The notes under the pieces: generated by a model | What the model saw: only the letters and a program-made list of their open reading frames with translations | What the model was told of the DNA's origin: nothing | Databases searched by the model: none | In this document: in pieces, positions 21,843-34,747 of the stretch | Position numbering within the stretch: the first letter of the stretch is position 1 | How the letters are laid out: the number at the start of each line of letters is the position of its first letter | Assembly: GCA_036971615.1 (NCBI GenBank) | Contig: JAYKKR010000001.1 | Span: 2,418,001 to 2,482,000, forward strand | Length of the DNA: 64,000 nt | Direction: 5' to 3' | Source: Amyloporia xantha | Lineage: Eukaryota; Basidiomycota; Agaricomycetes; Polyporales; Adustoporiaceae | Translations under genes and position numbers: made by a program

Positions 21843-24787
21843 CTATGAAGAGTGTGGCCACATAATGTTCAATAACCACATAACAATCGTCCCAATAGCA
21901 AGTTTAGTCTTGACTCCCGGCTTCCACTCGGTCTCCCCATACCACACTCTGAAGCCTGGAGATGATGGCTGTGAGTCGGAAGAGCCCTCGGCAAGCCTGT
22001 CCACCCATCTCCGTTGTGGCCGTGCAGGAGTATCGGGTTCAGGTGGTAGATCGTTCCCTTCACGGTCTTTTCTCGTCTCGTCGTCTTGAGGGGCAAGGAA
22101 AATAACCTCCTGTTCGTTAGCAGGAGTCACACCGTGCCCACGCCTCGATGATGATTGCTGTGTTTCCGCGGGCGCAATCATAGGCAGCACCTGCGACTTC
22201 GACGAGCCGCATATCCAGTTCGTAATTTCCCCAGTGGCCTGCGCGACCCGGTGTGACAAGTAGATGAACATGATGGTGGTAAGGATAAGGTTGACTGGGC
22301 GCCATCGTGTTCCGGGGATGACCAGCAATATGCCCTTGGTGTCACCCGCAAGCCAGAAATGATACTGGATGATGAATGTCTCCAAGGAACACGACCCGAT
22401 GAAGGCAAACATGCGAGACGAAGCCGAGCGAAGGATGGCATTCGCGTTCCGCAACACGATGAAGGCGCTGATGGGCAGGAAGGAGACGTATGGGTGCCAG
22501 AGGTTGTACGCGAATTTGTCCGGCTGATATAGCTCGAAGGCGAAGAACCAGAGTAGCACGACAGCAGATGCACCGACTGAACATTTGACCGCGAGAGGCC
22601 ACCGCGGGTGGTCAGTCAGGCGGTATTCGCGAATTTTGATGACTGCAAGAGCTGTGAGCATTCCCGAATAGACAATCCAAAGGTCCAGGTTGACTCGGAA
22701 GGCCCATTCCCGCGCAGACCAAGTGAATGGCGCATGTCCTCTCCAGGAAGCTGAAGATAGTATCCAATAGCCACGGCTCGCTCATGAACCACGTAACGAC
22801 TCCCATGGACAGGAAAATCTTGCAGAGCAAGAAGACCGTGCGGTCATTGTAGCGCGAGCCGACGACCATCGTCCCGTAGATTACAAGGAACCACCACGAT
22901 ACCAAAGGAGCGAAGTAGTACGAGAGATAGTCGGTGTTCATGATGTAATCAAGCAGGAGTGTAAGCAAATTCAGCCGGATTATAATCTGAAAAGCACGGA
23001 CAGTTGAAGTCGTGGCTGTAAAACCCAAGAACGGACACATACCTGCGCGATACGTGTAAAGCCAAACTCGGCCTTCTTGACGTAGTATGTGGTGTGTCCG
23101 TATCCTGTCATAAACAAATAGGCAGCGACCAGAACACGAATGGGGTTGTAGATCCCAGATATCTTCGACGCCCCCGTGTAATGATATATCAGGATGGCAA
23201 CTACGAACGAGTCAATGAACACCGCAGCCCGATTCCCATCAGTGAGTTGACTTACTCTGCATCCATCCCTTCCATTCATCCGTCTGCTCGCGGTTCAAGA
23301 ATCCAAGATCCTTGTCGGCTCGCTTCACAGTCACCAAGCCTACCACAAGAGTGAGTACGCTGAGTAAGGAGAATGTCCACGGGCTGAACTGTTTCTGTTC
23401 TTTCAGCCAAAAGCCTGTTCGGTCCGCCACATATATAAGAGCGGCCGCTGCGCTGACAACGATAGCAGGTATCTCATCCTCTCCGACAAGTGGTTGGCCA
23501 GTAGAACGAGAGCCTGCACGAGCAAATCAGCATACGCGCTCATGCCCACGCCTCATTGAAGTAAAAAGGCACTGACCCAGCCGACGAGACAGAATTACAC
23601 ATACAGGACCCCATAGGATCGCCGCAGCCAGCACAAGAGAATGGAGCGGAGACGGCCACGGATATCTCCGACAGCACGTCTTGTCCATCGGAAACGTCTT
23701 GGGCAGCACATCGTTACACCGTAAATTCAGCAAAATATTCGCCTGCACCGATACCACTGCGTCGGAGAAGTGCAGCCCGTCCTCCGTCTGGGACGGGTCT
23801 AGCATGTGATTAAATACCAGCGGGAGCGAGACCGGCAGCCTTGTGCTAGGCCCGGGGAGGAAAGAATACGGCGACGAAGGGGCAGGTGGACGGATGCGGT
23901 GCAGGAGGTCTGAGTTCATCGCATCGATGTCTGAGGCGTGCATCGAGGTGGCACGCTCGCGAGAGAGCTTCGATGAGACGACGTCCTCAATGGGAAGGAG
24001 GACGACCTCGTCTGCAGGACGGGGGTTTCCGCGGGAGAGCGCCTCAAGGGTAGATGCTACTTTGGCTTCCCAGGCAGGGAGTCCGCCTGAGCCTGCTTCG
24101 GCGTAGCGGAGGTACCATAGCCCAGAGCCAAGAACAAGGATAGCGGGGCGGTCAGAGTTCGCGTCGTCGCTCAGACTCCCGCTGAAGCTCGATAATGAGT
24201 TTGAGGGTGAGGGGATACATGAACGACTGAGCTTGGGATGTATTGAGATATGGATCCCAGAAGAAGGATAGCTGGATGCCGGAGGACGTGGTGTATGTAT
24301 GGTCCGAGTGCTTCAAGTCATCATCAGGAAGGAAGGTGGGAAGGTTGGGATCGACGACATGGGCAAACTGGAAGAAGAGCTGACGCGTGACAGAGTCGCC
24401 GATGAAGACTACGCGACGAGTACCAAGACAAGTAGAGGCATCCTTCGGCTGGTAAGTGTACATCATGCAGCCTGTGAATAATATTTACAAGAAGCTCCAA
24501 GTGATTCCTCCACGAGGTAGCACAAACATACCTTCAGGTTGCCAATTCCTGAACCTATCATCCAGCCACTGGCCCTCGGACAGAAGTGCATCGCAATGCA
24601 GTGGGTCTGTTGAATCTACAGCACCCAGATGAAATTTAGACATAACTTTGACCTTATAGAAAGAGATACACCCACCGAGGACAAAATAGCGTACGCATCC
24701 CAAGAGCACCGCGAGCACTACCGACGCGAGCGCGACATGATGCGACCATTGGGGATTCAGGGAGAGCGAAGGTCGTTTCGGAGCCAT
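21843..24787 (-). CDS. CAS1: CAS1-type polysaccharide O-acetyltransferase (one-base frame break)
   Basis: This is a Golgi multi-pass acyltransferase related to Cryptococcus Cas1p and animal CASD1. Exons: 24787-24676, 24615-24532, 24471-24219, 24181-23577, 23513-23256, 23200-23043, 22986-21843. A type-II membrane anchor ([20 protein letters not shown]) is followed by a lumenal PC-esterase/GDSL-like part with the serine motif [14 protein letters not shown] and a later DGLHFSD. At least nine hydrophobic segments follow, with signatures such as [50 protein letters not shown] and [18 protein letters not shown]. The exon sum is 2614 nt, one more than a multiple of three. The conserved sequence changes frame at the AA of 22721-22722, just before the WSAREW motif. 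Intron 3 is very short (37 nt). Confidence 0.85.
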
Positions 24788-25197
24788 TTTGAGCAACGGA
24801 GCGAAACAAATCTAAGAGAATTTGGCCTAGCAGTAGTGCATCTGTTGACCAACCTGAATTTGAAGTGTCTGAGTGTCTGAGAGAAGTAGGGCAGCGGGAT
24901 GGGTGCAAGGCGGTGACAAGCGCCTGGTGGGGAAACAGTGGCTGACTAAGCAGCTCAATCCCAAATGATCGGCGGGGCAGATCTGCGATCACCGATGCGG
25001 ACAGCGCAGCGCTTGAGCAGAGTAGTATCCTAAATCTCCCATTTTACGCAGAAAGTAAGTAGCAATGATATAAAATACAACCTTCCAAAGTAGTATTTGC
25101 GTAGAAGTATATACGATTATGGTTAGTGAAGTACGGACGTGAGACGCACTAGATAATGATGAATATAGAAACAACCTAGTCATGTAACTAACAACCT
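24788..25197. other. Intergenic, CAS1 promoter and VTA1 3' flank
   Basis: About 410 bases between two minus-strand genes. The 25030-25180 part is AT-rich, consistent with a 3' flank. No gene was recognised. Confidence 0.4.
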
Positions 25198-26911
25198 CTA
25201 TCCTCCCAATAGCTTCAGCGCGGCACGCAGCTCTTTCCGCGCCTGCTCCGCATCATCGTAATCCAGTGCCGAAATCGCAAACCGGCAGTGCTTCTGCGCC
25301 CGCGCGACCTCCACCGGCGTCAGCTCGACCGCCGTCGGCGTAATCGTCGCATGTACCTGAGGGACGGGCGGAGCCATCGGCGCGCTTGGCAGACTAATCG
25401 GCGCGCCTGGGGAGGAGGGTAACGGCGAATGTGCTTGCGCAGGCGGGGATCTATATGTTGACACACTCGGTGGGGGTGGGGGAGCGATAGGTGCAGCAGA
25501 GGCTGAAGCAGCAGGTTGGGATGGTGGTGGGACTGGTGCAACGAACTGGGGCCCGAACTCGACAATGCCCTGCCCGCCAGCAGGGACAAACCGGGGTGGA
25601 GGCTCGTCCACAGGAGGAGCGCCAGGTTCTGGGGAAATTATTTCTGGGACGAAGCCCGCCGGTAGGTCCGTCTCGAGCTCAGCTGGCGGCGCCGAGGGCA
25701 GAGGGGTATAGGCTGCAGGCGGTGTCGCGAGGAGGGACTGGTCTGGGATCGGGGCGTGCGGTGGCTCGGCGCCGAGTGTAGACTGCCCGCCGATAACGGA
25801 GGGCGTGAAGCGGACTCCCTTCCCTTTGCTACCCGGCGAGGACGCCCGTACAACCTCCCCCTCCTCCCCATCTTCTCGACCCTCCATCTCCTCGCTCACC
25901 CACGCACTCCTGGATCGTCCCGCTCCCGCGGTAGACACGTCCTCGCCTGACGAGGACAGAACCTGCCCCGGCGTCCCCGGCGTCGCGACCGTGCTCCACG
26001 CGCCTGGTGTCTGCACGTTCAAACGAGGGTCTGAGTGCGGAAGAAGTGAAGGGTGCGGGGCCTGTGCGAAGAATGAATCCTGCGGCGGCACAGGCATGTC
26101 CGTGAGAGCAGGCGGGGGCGGGGTCGTACGTGCCAGTGCTGGCGTGCCTCCACCTTCGCCAGGACTGGACACTCGAGAGTACAATCCTGGTGCGTTTTCC
26201 GGCTCTGACGAGCTACCTGGAGGGCCAGGGGCGGGCTTGCGGCCCTCACGGAAGGCTTTGGCAATGTCGGCGGCTTTCCATTTGGCGTAGCGAATTTTCT
26301 CGGCGTTGGAGTCAGCGGAAGAGAGGTCAGGTTTGTCCTTGTCGAAAATGCGGAGGAGCTCGAGGAAGTTGGCCGCTGCGAGGAATTTCTTAGCCGTCTT
26401 ACTGGAGTATCGGTATCATAATTATTAAATAACGACCAGAGTTGTGGTAATTGAGTGGACATGGGCACGAGAGTGGACAAACACGCGTCTTAGACGACGT
26501 TGAGTCATGGCGAGGATAGGTGTATAAAAACGCACCGCGTAGCTTCCCCGCGTCTGTCCTCGTTATCCGCCATTGCGAAAACCTTGAGGGCAAAGTTCTC
26601 AACGTAGGCACTGGCGGCAGACTCATCCTCAACGGCATCGTTCTGACCGATGTCGGCTTTCATTTGCTCGAGGATACCGAGGAGGTTGAAAAGGAAGGTG
26701 CGGGAAGGGTTGTCTTTAGGCTTGAGAGCAATGCCGACTTGGGCCCCGTAATATGCGCCTGGAGGTCGAGGGTTATACGATGTAAGATAAGCGGTATGGG
26801 GTGATACGAACACCAATAGGACATGACAGGGTCTTGCGCGCTGAGTTCATCTGAGCGTTGGAGGTAGGGGAAGATGGACTTGAGCTCTGGTGGGATAGGC
26901 GGGAGGTTCAT
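25198..26911 (-). CDS. VTA1: VTA1/LIP5-like cofactor of the VPS4 AAA-ATPase
   Basis: Three exons (26911-26812, 26758-26536, 26401-25198) sum to 1527 nt (508 aa). The N-terminal tandem MIT-like domain is clear: PPIPPELKSIFPYLQRSDEL, SYWCAYYGAQVGIALKPKD, LFNLLGILEQMKADIG, ALKVFAMADNEDR, KTAKKFLAAANFLELLRIF, RYAKWKAADIAKAFREG. The C-terminal VSL domain that activates VPS4 is also present (VEVARAQKHCRFAISALDYD, ARKELRAALKLL). Between them lies a ~270-residue Pro/Ala/Ser-rich linker, so the protein is much longer than the ~300-330 aa of yeast or human versions. The pathway is ESCRT-III disassembly at endosomes. Confidence 0.9.
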
Positions 26912-27598
26912 GATCGCTATGGACGTTGATAGCACTTGGTAATTGTGGTCGATAAAACTCTAGGAAATAGGACTTGAATGAGCTAGTAACGTGGGGAAGG
27001 TATCGAGTCAATGAGGGCTATAAAACGATAATATATATAGCTGCGGTGAAGGGCTCAGGGCCTCAGCTTCAACGAGCGCTCTGCCAAGTGCCAACAACGT
27101 CATGCAACCCTAACCCGATCGGCCTCGCCTCGATCAAGTCGACCATACTTGTCGCTAACTCATTCTGTCGATTCCACCATGAACGAGCGAATACACTTGA
27201 CTAGACTCGGAACCACCTCTTTCGCTTCAAAACTATGCTTTAAGTTTTGACCTCTCCGACAGAAAATAATGGCTCTGACAGCCCTGCTCAATCCTTCTCA
27301 TTCTCGATGGCAGTTCACAAGATCGAGTATTATGGGACTCTGGCACCCCCTAGATCATGATCAGAGCCAGATTGAAGTATGCATCTAGTCAGACAAATCT
27401 GCAATCGCCCAGCCTGTCTGCTACGGTAAGAGCTGTGACCAGGCCTTGTCAGCCTCCATGGACTATAACTGGCATAAGTCTCACCTTCCCTCGAGTTTCG
27501 GTCAGTTGCTGTTACCCCATATCTCTACACTCTCATCCTGTTCCCCGTCTTCCTAACGAAAGCCGGTCTTTCTTTTTCTTGCTCTTCGTCGGTCTGCT
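26912..27598. promoter_or_regulatory. Divergent promoter region of VTA1 and the PRM10-like gene
   Basis: These 687 bases lie between two start codons on opposite strands. A 41-codon frame at 27357 and following could encode an upstream peptide for the plus-strand gene, but nothing marks it as real. CT-rich pyrimidine tracts at ~27470-27600 precede the plus-strand start. Confidence 0.45.
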
Positions 27599-29999
27599 AT
27601 GTCGTGGCCTCTGTCCCCTCCCCCGCTCGCTCAAGGTCATTCCAGTAGAGCGGGATTCCAGTCACGCCATACTCCCGCGCGTGAAAGAGATGATGCGGCT
27701 CGCCAAAGGCGATATGACGAGCTCCCCACTCCGCATCCCAATGCTGCTGGAGGATACTTTGATGGCTATGAGTCAGGCATTCCCGCGGACAGACCGGCCC
27801 CGGGCCCTTCATCACAAATTCGATCCGGCGATCTTACCAGTGACAACTACGGTGCAGATTACAGTCATACCCGACCTCCGTTGTCTCCATGGACATCAGA
27901 CGTCGCGCTCAGCCCGACAGTGAGCAGCCAGCCTGTTGGCGACGTGGAGACAGGCCAGGATCGGACTCAGCGAGACAGAAAAATAATCTCTTCGATGTTA
28001 GATTTCACTTTTGCACGAGCTGCACGTCAGCCCAAGCCTTCTGCCGACGATACACGAAGTGAGAAAGACTCGTTCGTCGAGAGCGGTGGAGAAGACATGA
28101 AACGCAGTCTCTCTTTCGCGTCTGATACCGATGGGGATGTCGAGAAAGGACGACGAAACACTGGGTCAAAGTATAGCTATCGTGACAAGGTGATGCTCAG
28201 ACGAGGTCGCAAGCGTCGTGAGATCATCCGTCACGTCGAGAGTAAGCGCCTGTCTTTCGTGCTGGACCAGTAACCGACTCTGATAATAAAACTACAGCGT
28301 ATATCCGAAGACAGAAATTCATTCTGAAGCTTGCGAAGGCCTTGCTCACATTCGGAGCGCCTTCCCACCGAATCGAGTCGCAGCTGGAGTCCGCATCGGC
28401 CATCCTCAAACTCGAAGCGCGTTTTGTCCACTTCCCCAACTTGATCATTGTGACGTTCCTCGACTCCGATACGCGTACCTCCGAGGTCCACTTCGTCAGA
28501 GCCGGCGGGCGCGTCGCCCTCACAGCGCTACATAAGGTCCATCTGGTCTATCGTGACGTGCTCCATGACAAGCTCAGCGCAAGCGAGGGGATGGAGGAGC
28601 TTAACAAGATTCTCCGTGCACGGCCTCTATACAACATCTACGTCCGGTGTGGATTCGCGTTTATATGCGCCTCTATCATCTGTGTGCTCGCATTCGGTGG
28701 CTCGTTGCTCGATATGTTCATCAGTGGTGCCAGTGCGTCTGTCTTGCAATATCTCGGCTTGAGAGCTGCGTCTAAGAGCTCCATATACGCGAATGTCTAC
28801 GAGTGCGTACATAAGCAATATCGTCCTCTAACAGCTAACAAATTATTTCGACGCAGAATTTCTGTGTCTATCATTGTGTCGTTCCTTGCCCGAATACTGG
28901 GCTCTGTGCCTGGCGAAGTATTCTGCTACAGCTCGATTTCTTCCGCCGGTGTAGTTCTCATCTTGCCCGGGTTCACCATTCGTGAGTTGCCTTTGTAAAT
29001 TTGTTGCATGAACTTCTGAATCTCATGGGCGTTCTAGTGATCAGTGCGCTTGAGCTGACCGCACGGAACATCACATGCGGTTCGGTTAGAATGGTCTACG
29101 CAATAATCTATACATTGTTCTTGGTGTGTTGTCCAAAATTATGCCTAAATTCACTTCTGATGTGTTGTCCGCAGGGCTTCGGATTGACGATTGGCTCTGA
29201 CTTCTATCTTGTCATCAATCCTGAGGCTCGCCAGGTCCAGTCTGCTACGGATAGATTGGAGGCACATACCTACCACGGCGCCATCATTGGGAATAATGAT
29301 TCTCTATCACTGTCACAGCTGACTGGTACATTCTCGTTCATGGATATCAGCCAGACTCAAAGCCATGTCATCAAGGGTTCGCACATTCTCCATACGTTAC
29401 TGCTATTACGGAGATTGACGTGCCTCTCATGTAGGATGCTATCGCGATCCACACTGGCCCTGGTGGAGACAGCCGTTCCCGTGGTGGACAGCACTATTCC
29501 TCGTTCCGCTCTATTCCCTATGTTCATCCTTGGCGAACCTACAATCCGTGCACAGCATTCAACTACCGATCATGGTAGCATTTTCTTGCGCCGCTTATGC
29601 CGCCAACAAAGGAGCCAACGTCCTCATCTCCGATCGCCCAGATATTGTGTCGGCGTTTGGTGCGGTTATCATCGGTCTATGCGGTAACGTCTATTCTCGG
29701 ATCGTCGGGGGAACAGCATTTACGTCTATGGTCACCGGAGTCTTGTTCCTCGTGCCGGTGAGTCTTCAGATGTTGATTGCGCAAGCTTCGTCGTTAATCA
29801 TATCATGCAGTCTGCTATCGGTAACGGAGGTGGTCTCATTGAGAACTACAACTCATCATCGGCTCAATATTCCAACAGTTTCGACCTTGGAATCCGTATG
29901 ATTGAGGTTGCCATTGGTGTGACCATCGGCCTTTTCGCGGCTCAGATGATTGTCTACTCGTTAGGCCGACGAAAGAATGCCGCACATTTTGCGTTCTGA
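27599..29999 (+). CDS. PRM10-like membrane protein (ThrE/ThrE_2 family)
   Basis: Seven exons (27599-28241, 28298-28802, 28857-28981, 29038-29123, 29175-29376, 29435-29757, 29811-29999) sum to 2073 nt (690 aa). A disordered, charged N-terminus of ~220 residues precedes the conserved ThrE domain, beginning TYIRRQKFILKLAKALLTFG and APSHRIESQLESA. The two membrane halves follow, with segments such as YVRCGFAFICASIICVLAFG, VSIIVSFLARILGSVPG, FCYSSISSAGVVLILPGFTI, ITCGSVRMVYAIIYTLFLGF, GLCGNVYSRI and IEVAIGVTIGLFAAQMIV. Yeast Prm10 is pheromone-regulated; bacterial ThrE exports threonine. The substrate here is unknown. Confidence 0.88.
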
Positions 30000-30188
30000 T
30001 AAGCAGATCACGACTACAAACGGGTCGTTCCCGCGTCTGGTGCATGTGTTACCGGTTTGATGTAACCAAATCGGCAGGAAAATGCGACAGCTAATTACAA
30101 CATCGTTAGTGGTGCTGTAGAGTACAAATGAATGCTACAAAACATAATCGACCGTCTAGAAAATAACATAATTCATACATTACTATGA

Positions 30189-33100
30189 TCAAGTCCCAAA
30201 CAACTGGTTCAATTCTTCCAGGCGACGTTGGTGCATCTCGGCTTTGCTGAAGTTCGAACCCAAAGTCATATTCGCGAGTTCAGTCTTCTTCCTCTGAACT
30301 TCGAGTAGACGAGCCTCTATGGAGTTCTCGATGATTAGCTTGACCGTAGTCACCGGGCGCGTCTGCCCTAACCGATGCTAGACCCTACGTGAGCGAACTA
30401 AGACCGGGATAAAAATAATGGAACACACAATACGATCAACCGCTTGGTTCTCCACAGCAGGGTTCCTGTCTCGTTGTCAGCCGCTACTATAATGCTGCGG
30501 GATAATGGCATGACTTACCAGTACGGATCCATGAGGTAGACACGTTGAGCTGCCGTTAGGTTCAACCCCACTCCTCCAGCCTTCAAGCTCACAAGTAAAA
30601 CTTCACATCCAGGGTCATGCTTCAAAGCATCCATAGCCCTAGTCCTATCGTCACGCTTCATAGTCCCGTCAAGACGATCGAATCGGATACCGGCAACCTC
30701 TAGCGCATCTTCGATCCTGTAGATGTTCAGTAAATGCATGCCCCCAAAAGAGTTAATGCAAGTAAGGCTTACTTGTCCAACATTGTTGTCCATTGAGAGC
30801 TATACTCGATCAATCAGCGTGATGCTTACACCCATTTGAAACACAACACCCACAAGACGACAGTCTTGACAATGCCATCGTCCAACGAATTACCCTGACC
30901 GTCAACCATTTGCACTTCTATGGAAGACGGATCATAGTTCGAGGAATAGGGATTCGCTTTGGAGAACTGGACCAAGTCACCTAGCAGCGCTCTGACTTTG
31001 GTTGACGGGTGGAAGTTTTCCAATGTCATCCCTTTCTGCCTCTTTTCTCGTTTCGTCGACTTCTTCTTGACAGCCGGATCCGGGATTGTGCATTCCGAGG
31101 GAATTTCGACAGCATCGAAAGGGTTAAGGGCAGTCTGACATACTGAACAGCATCTGCTGGTTTCAGACGGGATATTCGGCCAGCCAGGAGCGATGCAATT
31201 GCGGAAGCAGATGATGCAGAACAAGTGTTGGCAACGGGTGAGAATGGGATGCGGCATAATCGGACTATTCTGACGCGTCGAAGCGCGAGAAGCAGCAGCT
31301 TTAGGCTTCCTTCCCCGCTTTGGCGTGCCTGAGGTACCGTCACCTTCTCCCAGATGGCCTTCGCCCGGCAAACCATCTAACGGACCCGCGAGTTCACATC
31401 CACATTCAACACATTGCGTGATACCTGCTTCTTTCAGGAAGCTGAAAATCGTGCCGGCCCTCTGCGTGTTGATCCCTTCTCTGGCAACAATAGCCATGAC
31501 GTCGTCCACAGCAATAGCAGGGTCTTGCGATTGACTATCCCCGAGAAGACCAAGGCCCTTGTCCTGTACCAACTCGAAATGGTCGCAAATCTGCCGTAGG
31601 CGGAGGATCTTCTGCAGTATGCCGACATAATTCTTCATGACCTCGTTCTTATTTGAAAGCTCGTTGAACTCCGCTTTCGACTCTGTAAAGAACTGGTCAT
31701 AAATGGCTTGTTCATGCTCGTCAAACCGCAGATATCGAAGTTCGTCTCTGCGAGGAGGAAGCGACAAGATTTTGCGACCATCCTCTGCAGTGGACTCCTT
31801 CGTACGGCGCAACGTAATGCACTTCATGATAGTCTGCAGGCGTGCGACACCAAGCGGTTGCCCATACTTCACTGGCGTGCCGATGAATTCGGTCCAGACA
31901 CTCTTATCATCGAGTGGATCCAGTCGAAGGAACTTGATGAGCGCATACACGTCGTCTAGCTTGTTCTGCACCGGCGTGCCAGTAAGACAAAGCCGACGAT
32001 CGGCAACAAGATCGCATGATGCGCGACAACCGACTGTGGTAGTCTCCTTGATAGAACTATCTCGGGTCATCAGTATGAGGGAACGTATCGTGGCAGAAGG
32101 CAACTCACTGGGCTTCATCGAGGACAACTCTGAACCAGTGCACACTCTGCAAAGCACTCGTCACCTCTGCAGACGTGTTAGCCTTCGTACCACACATCTT
32201 CTTCCTCTTCTTTCCACCAGCCTTCTTCGGCCTGGGCAGCTTGAGGATCTGATTGCCCCTCTCATCCACCTCCAGATTATCATCGCTGCTGCTGTCGTCC
32301 TCATCATCCTCTTCTACACTCACTATGCTCTTCACCTGCTTCGAATACTCGGAAGCCAAAGTCGAGTACGTCGTGATCACGGCATCGAAATCTGAGAGGA
32401 ACGTAGGATCAGGCCGACGTGCGTTGCCATGATAGACATACACGCGTAGGGGTGTGCCCTCACGCAGGCGGCCCACGGGTTTCTTGATATCTGGCTTAAC
32501 GTCCTCAATCTGACCAGATTGAGAGGACGAGGCGAATGTGAACAGAGATGACGAACCATTCCCAAGCTGCGGTGCACTCGGCAAAGTTGTGGGACAGAGC
32601 GTTCCCCCAGCACCACCTACAACTGTAACTTCGCCGCGCCAATGTTCGCGGAACTGGTCTTCCCAGTTCACGACGGTAGACAGCGGACAGATAATTAAGG
32701 TCGCACGGCTCTTGACCTTAATTCGGCAAGCTCGTGTGTAGTCGGCCTGTTCCCGATCGTGCTCTCGCGTAGCCTTTGCCTTGCTCTTCGAAGGGGCCGC
32801 CTCTTGATTGTTGACCGGCATGCCCCACACGCTCCCGAAAAAATGGGCAGCAGTGAGCGCGGGCTCTGACGAGTCGTACGAAGAGTTGGGGATTTGGAGT
32901 GGGGACACTGCGAATTCACGTGCGGACGATAGCGTGGCTGCTATCAATGATACGCAAGTAATCGTCTTCCCAAGACCCATCTATTTGCCCCGTGAGCCCT
33001 ATTAAATATTTAGTCCCGGAATGGAAGTGCACGTACATCGTCTGCTAATATTGCACCTTTCGCCTCGTCAGGCTCCTGCATGATCTCTCTCTGGGTGACG

Positions 33101-34747
33101 ATATGGAACCATGATCGTTGCCCAGATATAGGGTTGAACCTTTCTTGCCATAATGAGGAAGGTTTTCCGCCAGGACCAACACGTTCGCGTTCTCGTTCTA
33201 ACAAGAAGGTGAGGGCCTTCTTCTGATGAGGGTACAACGTAGTGGCCACTTCTGATGCTTAATAGAGATCATATCATGTCAGACAAAATGGTAAGAAACA
33301 ATCAGGGCACATACAAGGCTCTGTTTCCTCGAGCTCATCTCCATCCCTCAAGCTCTTGAACAACTCATCCACCTGGCTTCGTTGCACTTCTACGCTCTTC
33401 CCAGAAACCATTGGGGTGCTCCACCGGCCAGCATTGTTGCCTCCGGGACCGGAATATCCCAACCGACCATTCGCACCCATGAGCGAGCGAGCGTGTCCTC
33501 CCGGCGGGGGATTATGAGGATTATAGTAGTACTGATTAAGGAATCGCTGGGCATCAGATGGTAATGAAGGGTGGTCCAGAAATAGCCCGGATTGATGCAA
33601 AAAACTCGCAACGACCGGGATGTTGCCTTTTGGCGTATGAACAAGTATTTGAAGCGGTAAAATTGGGAGCTGCACGTCCCAGTCAGTCAAAAACACACGA
33701 TATGAACAGAAGGCTCACATTTGGCATGCCCCGCCGAACCTTCCCGTCTAAACGGATAAGACCCTTGCCCAGCATGGGTCCTAAGACAGTGGCAGCCTTC
33801 TGCTCGACCACTCCAAAAGTCTCCCCCTGCGTTATCTCACCTGTGGGAGATTTATTAGGGGGTGTCTTGATATGGATCGTCTCCTGTCCCGCCGCCTTGT
33901 GCGGGGTGTGTTCATAGATGAGACGAACCGGAGCCCAATCAGCCTCGCCAGAGGGGTGCGGCTCTTGGGCGAGCAGATAGGGTATCGGATATAGTACAAG
34001 TGCAGTGACCGTCAGTTGACCGATGCAAACTGGCGTCTTGGGGGGCAAATCGGAAGGCAGATTGCCATGCATAGGTTGAGAGGGTCTAGAAGCCGAGGGC
34101 GGTGGCGACGGGGAGTTGGTGAGATCGATGACCTGTCGCGCAGAGCTATTCGAGTAGTCCGAATTTGTGCGAGACAGAGGCGGCGGTAGATGCGGTGGGG
34201 GCAGGACGAGTCCCGGTTGTGGTCGCGGCTGGAAAAACGCGGAGGAATTCGAGGGACCAGTGAAGGGGGGCGGTCGGATAGTGTTCGGAATGGGCGGCAC
34301 AGGACCGCCGTTCGGTGATGAATAACCCCAGTGCGAGGGATGTGGCGGGGGGAGTAATGTCGAAGCCGACATTGCGGGTGAGAGGCCGGAGGACGGGTGG
34401 GGATGGAGATGGTGGCGGAAATTCCCGTCCTCCTGGGCATACTCGTTGGCGGCATTGAAGACGCGAGAAGATGGGCAGGCTCGTTTGTATTTCCTGTCGC
34501 CTGGATGGTATGGATAGTTGTCTTCCTCCTCGTCGAGGGTTAGATCAATCGGGTTGGACTGAGTGTAGGACCGGATCGGAGGGGCCGCAGTGCTGGTAGA
34601 CGCAGAAGGCTGCGCTGCTGTGCTTGTTGAAGCCTGCATGGACATTGTGCTCAGCGGGAGAGCGAGTCGGAGGGGTCGATGGGGGAGAGGATAAGAGGCC
34701 CGCCCGCCGTCAGGAGTCGGCCGTCGAGGAAGAGCAGAGTCGTACAA
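30189..34747 (-). CDS. Rad5/HLTF-type SNF2 translocase with HIRAN-like and RING domains
   Basis: Nine exons (34747-33719, 33669-33315, 33257-33037, 32980-32109, 32056-30854, 30799-30773, 30716-30519, 30465-30429, 30377-30189) sum to 4131 nt (1376 aa). N-terminal ~230 residues are Pro/Ser-rich. A HIRAN-like block follows (VCIGQLTVTALVLYP, FGVVEQKAATVLGPMLG, LPILPLQILVHTP). SNF2 motifs: TLYPHQKKALTFLLERE, Walker A DDMGLGKTITC, DEAH, RLCLTGTPVQNKLDD. A C3HC4-type RING lies between the helicase lobes (CVECGCEL, TRCQHLFCIICFRNC, CCSVCQ). The second lobe has VVFSQWTTMLDKIEDALE, LVSLKAGGVGLNLTAAQRVY and DRIHRLGQTRPV. The set matches the postreplication-repair ubiquitin ligase/translocase family. A second start at 34645 is possible. 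Confidence 0.9.

Noticed and set aside
22612..23040. A spliced intron hiding the CAS1 frame break
   Set aside because: The conserved residues on both sides of the break are adjacent in the family, and no GT...AG pair removes one base without deleting the WSAREW region.
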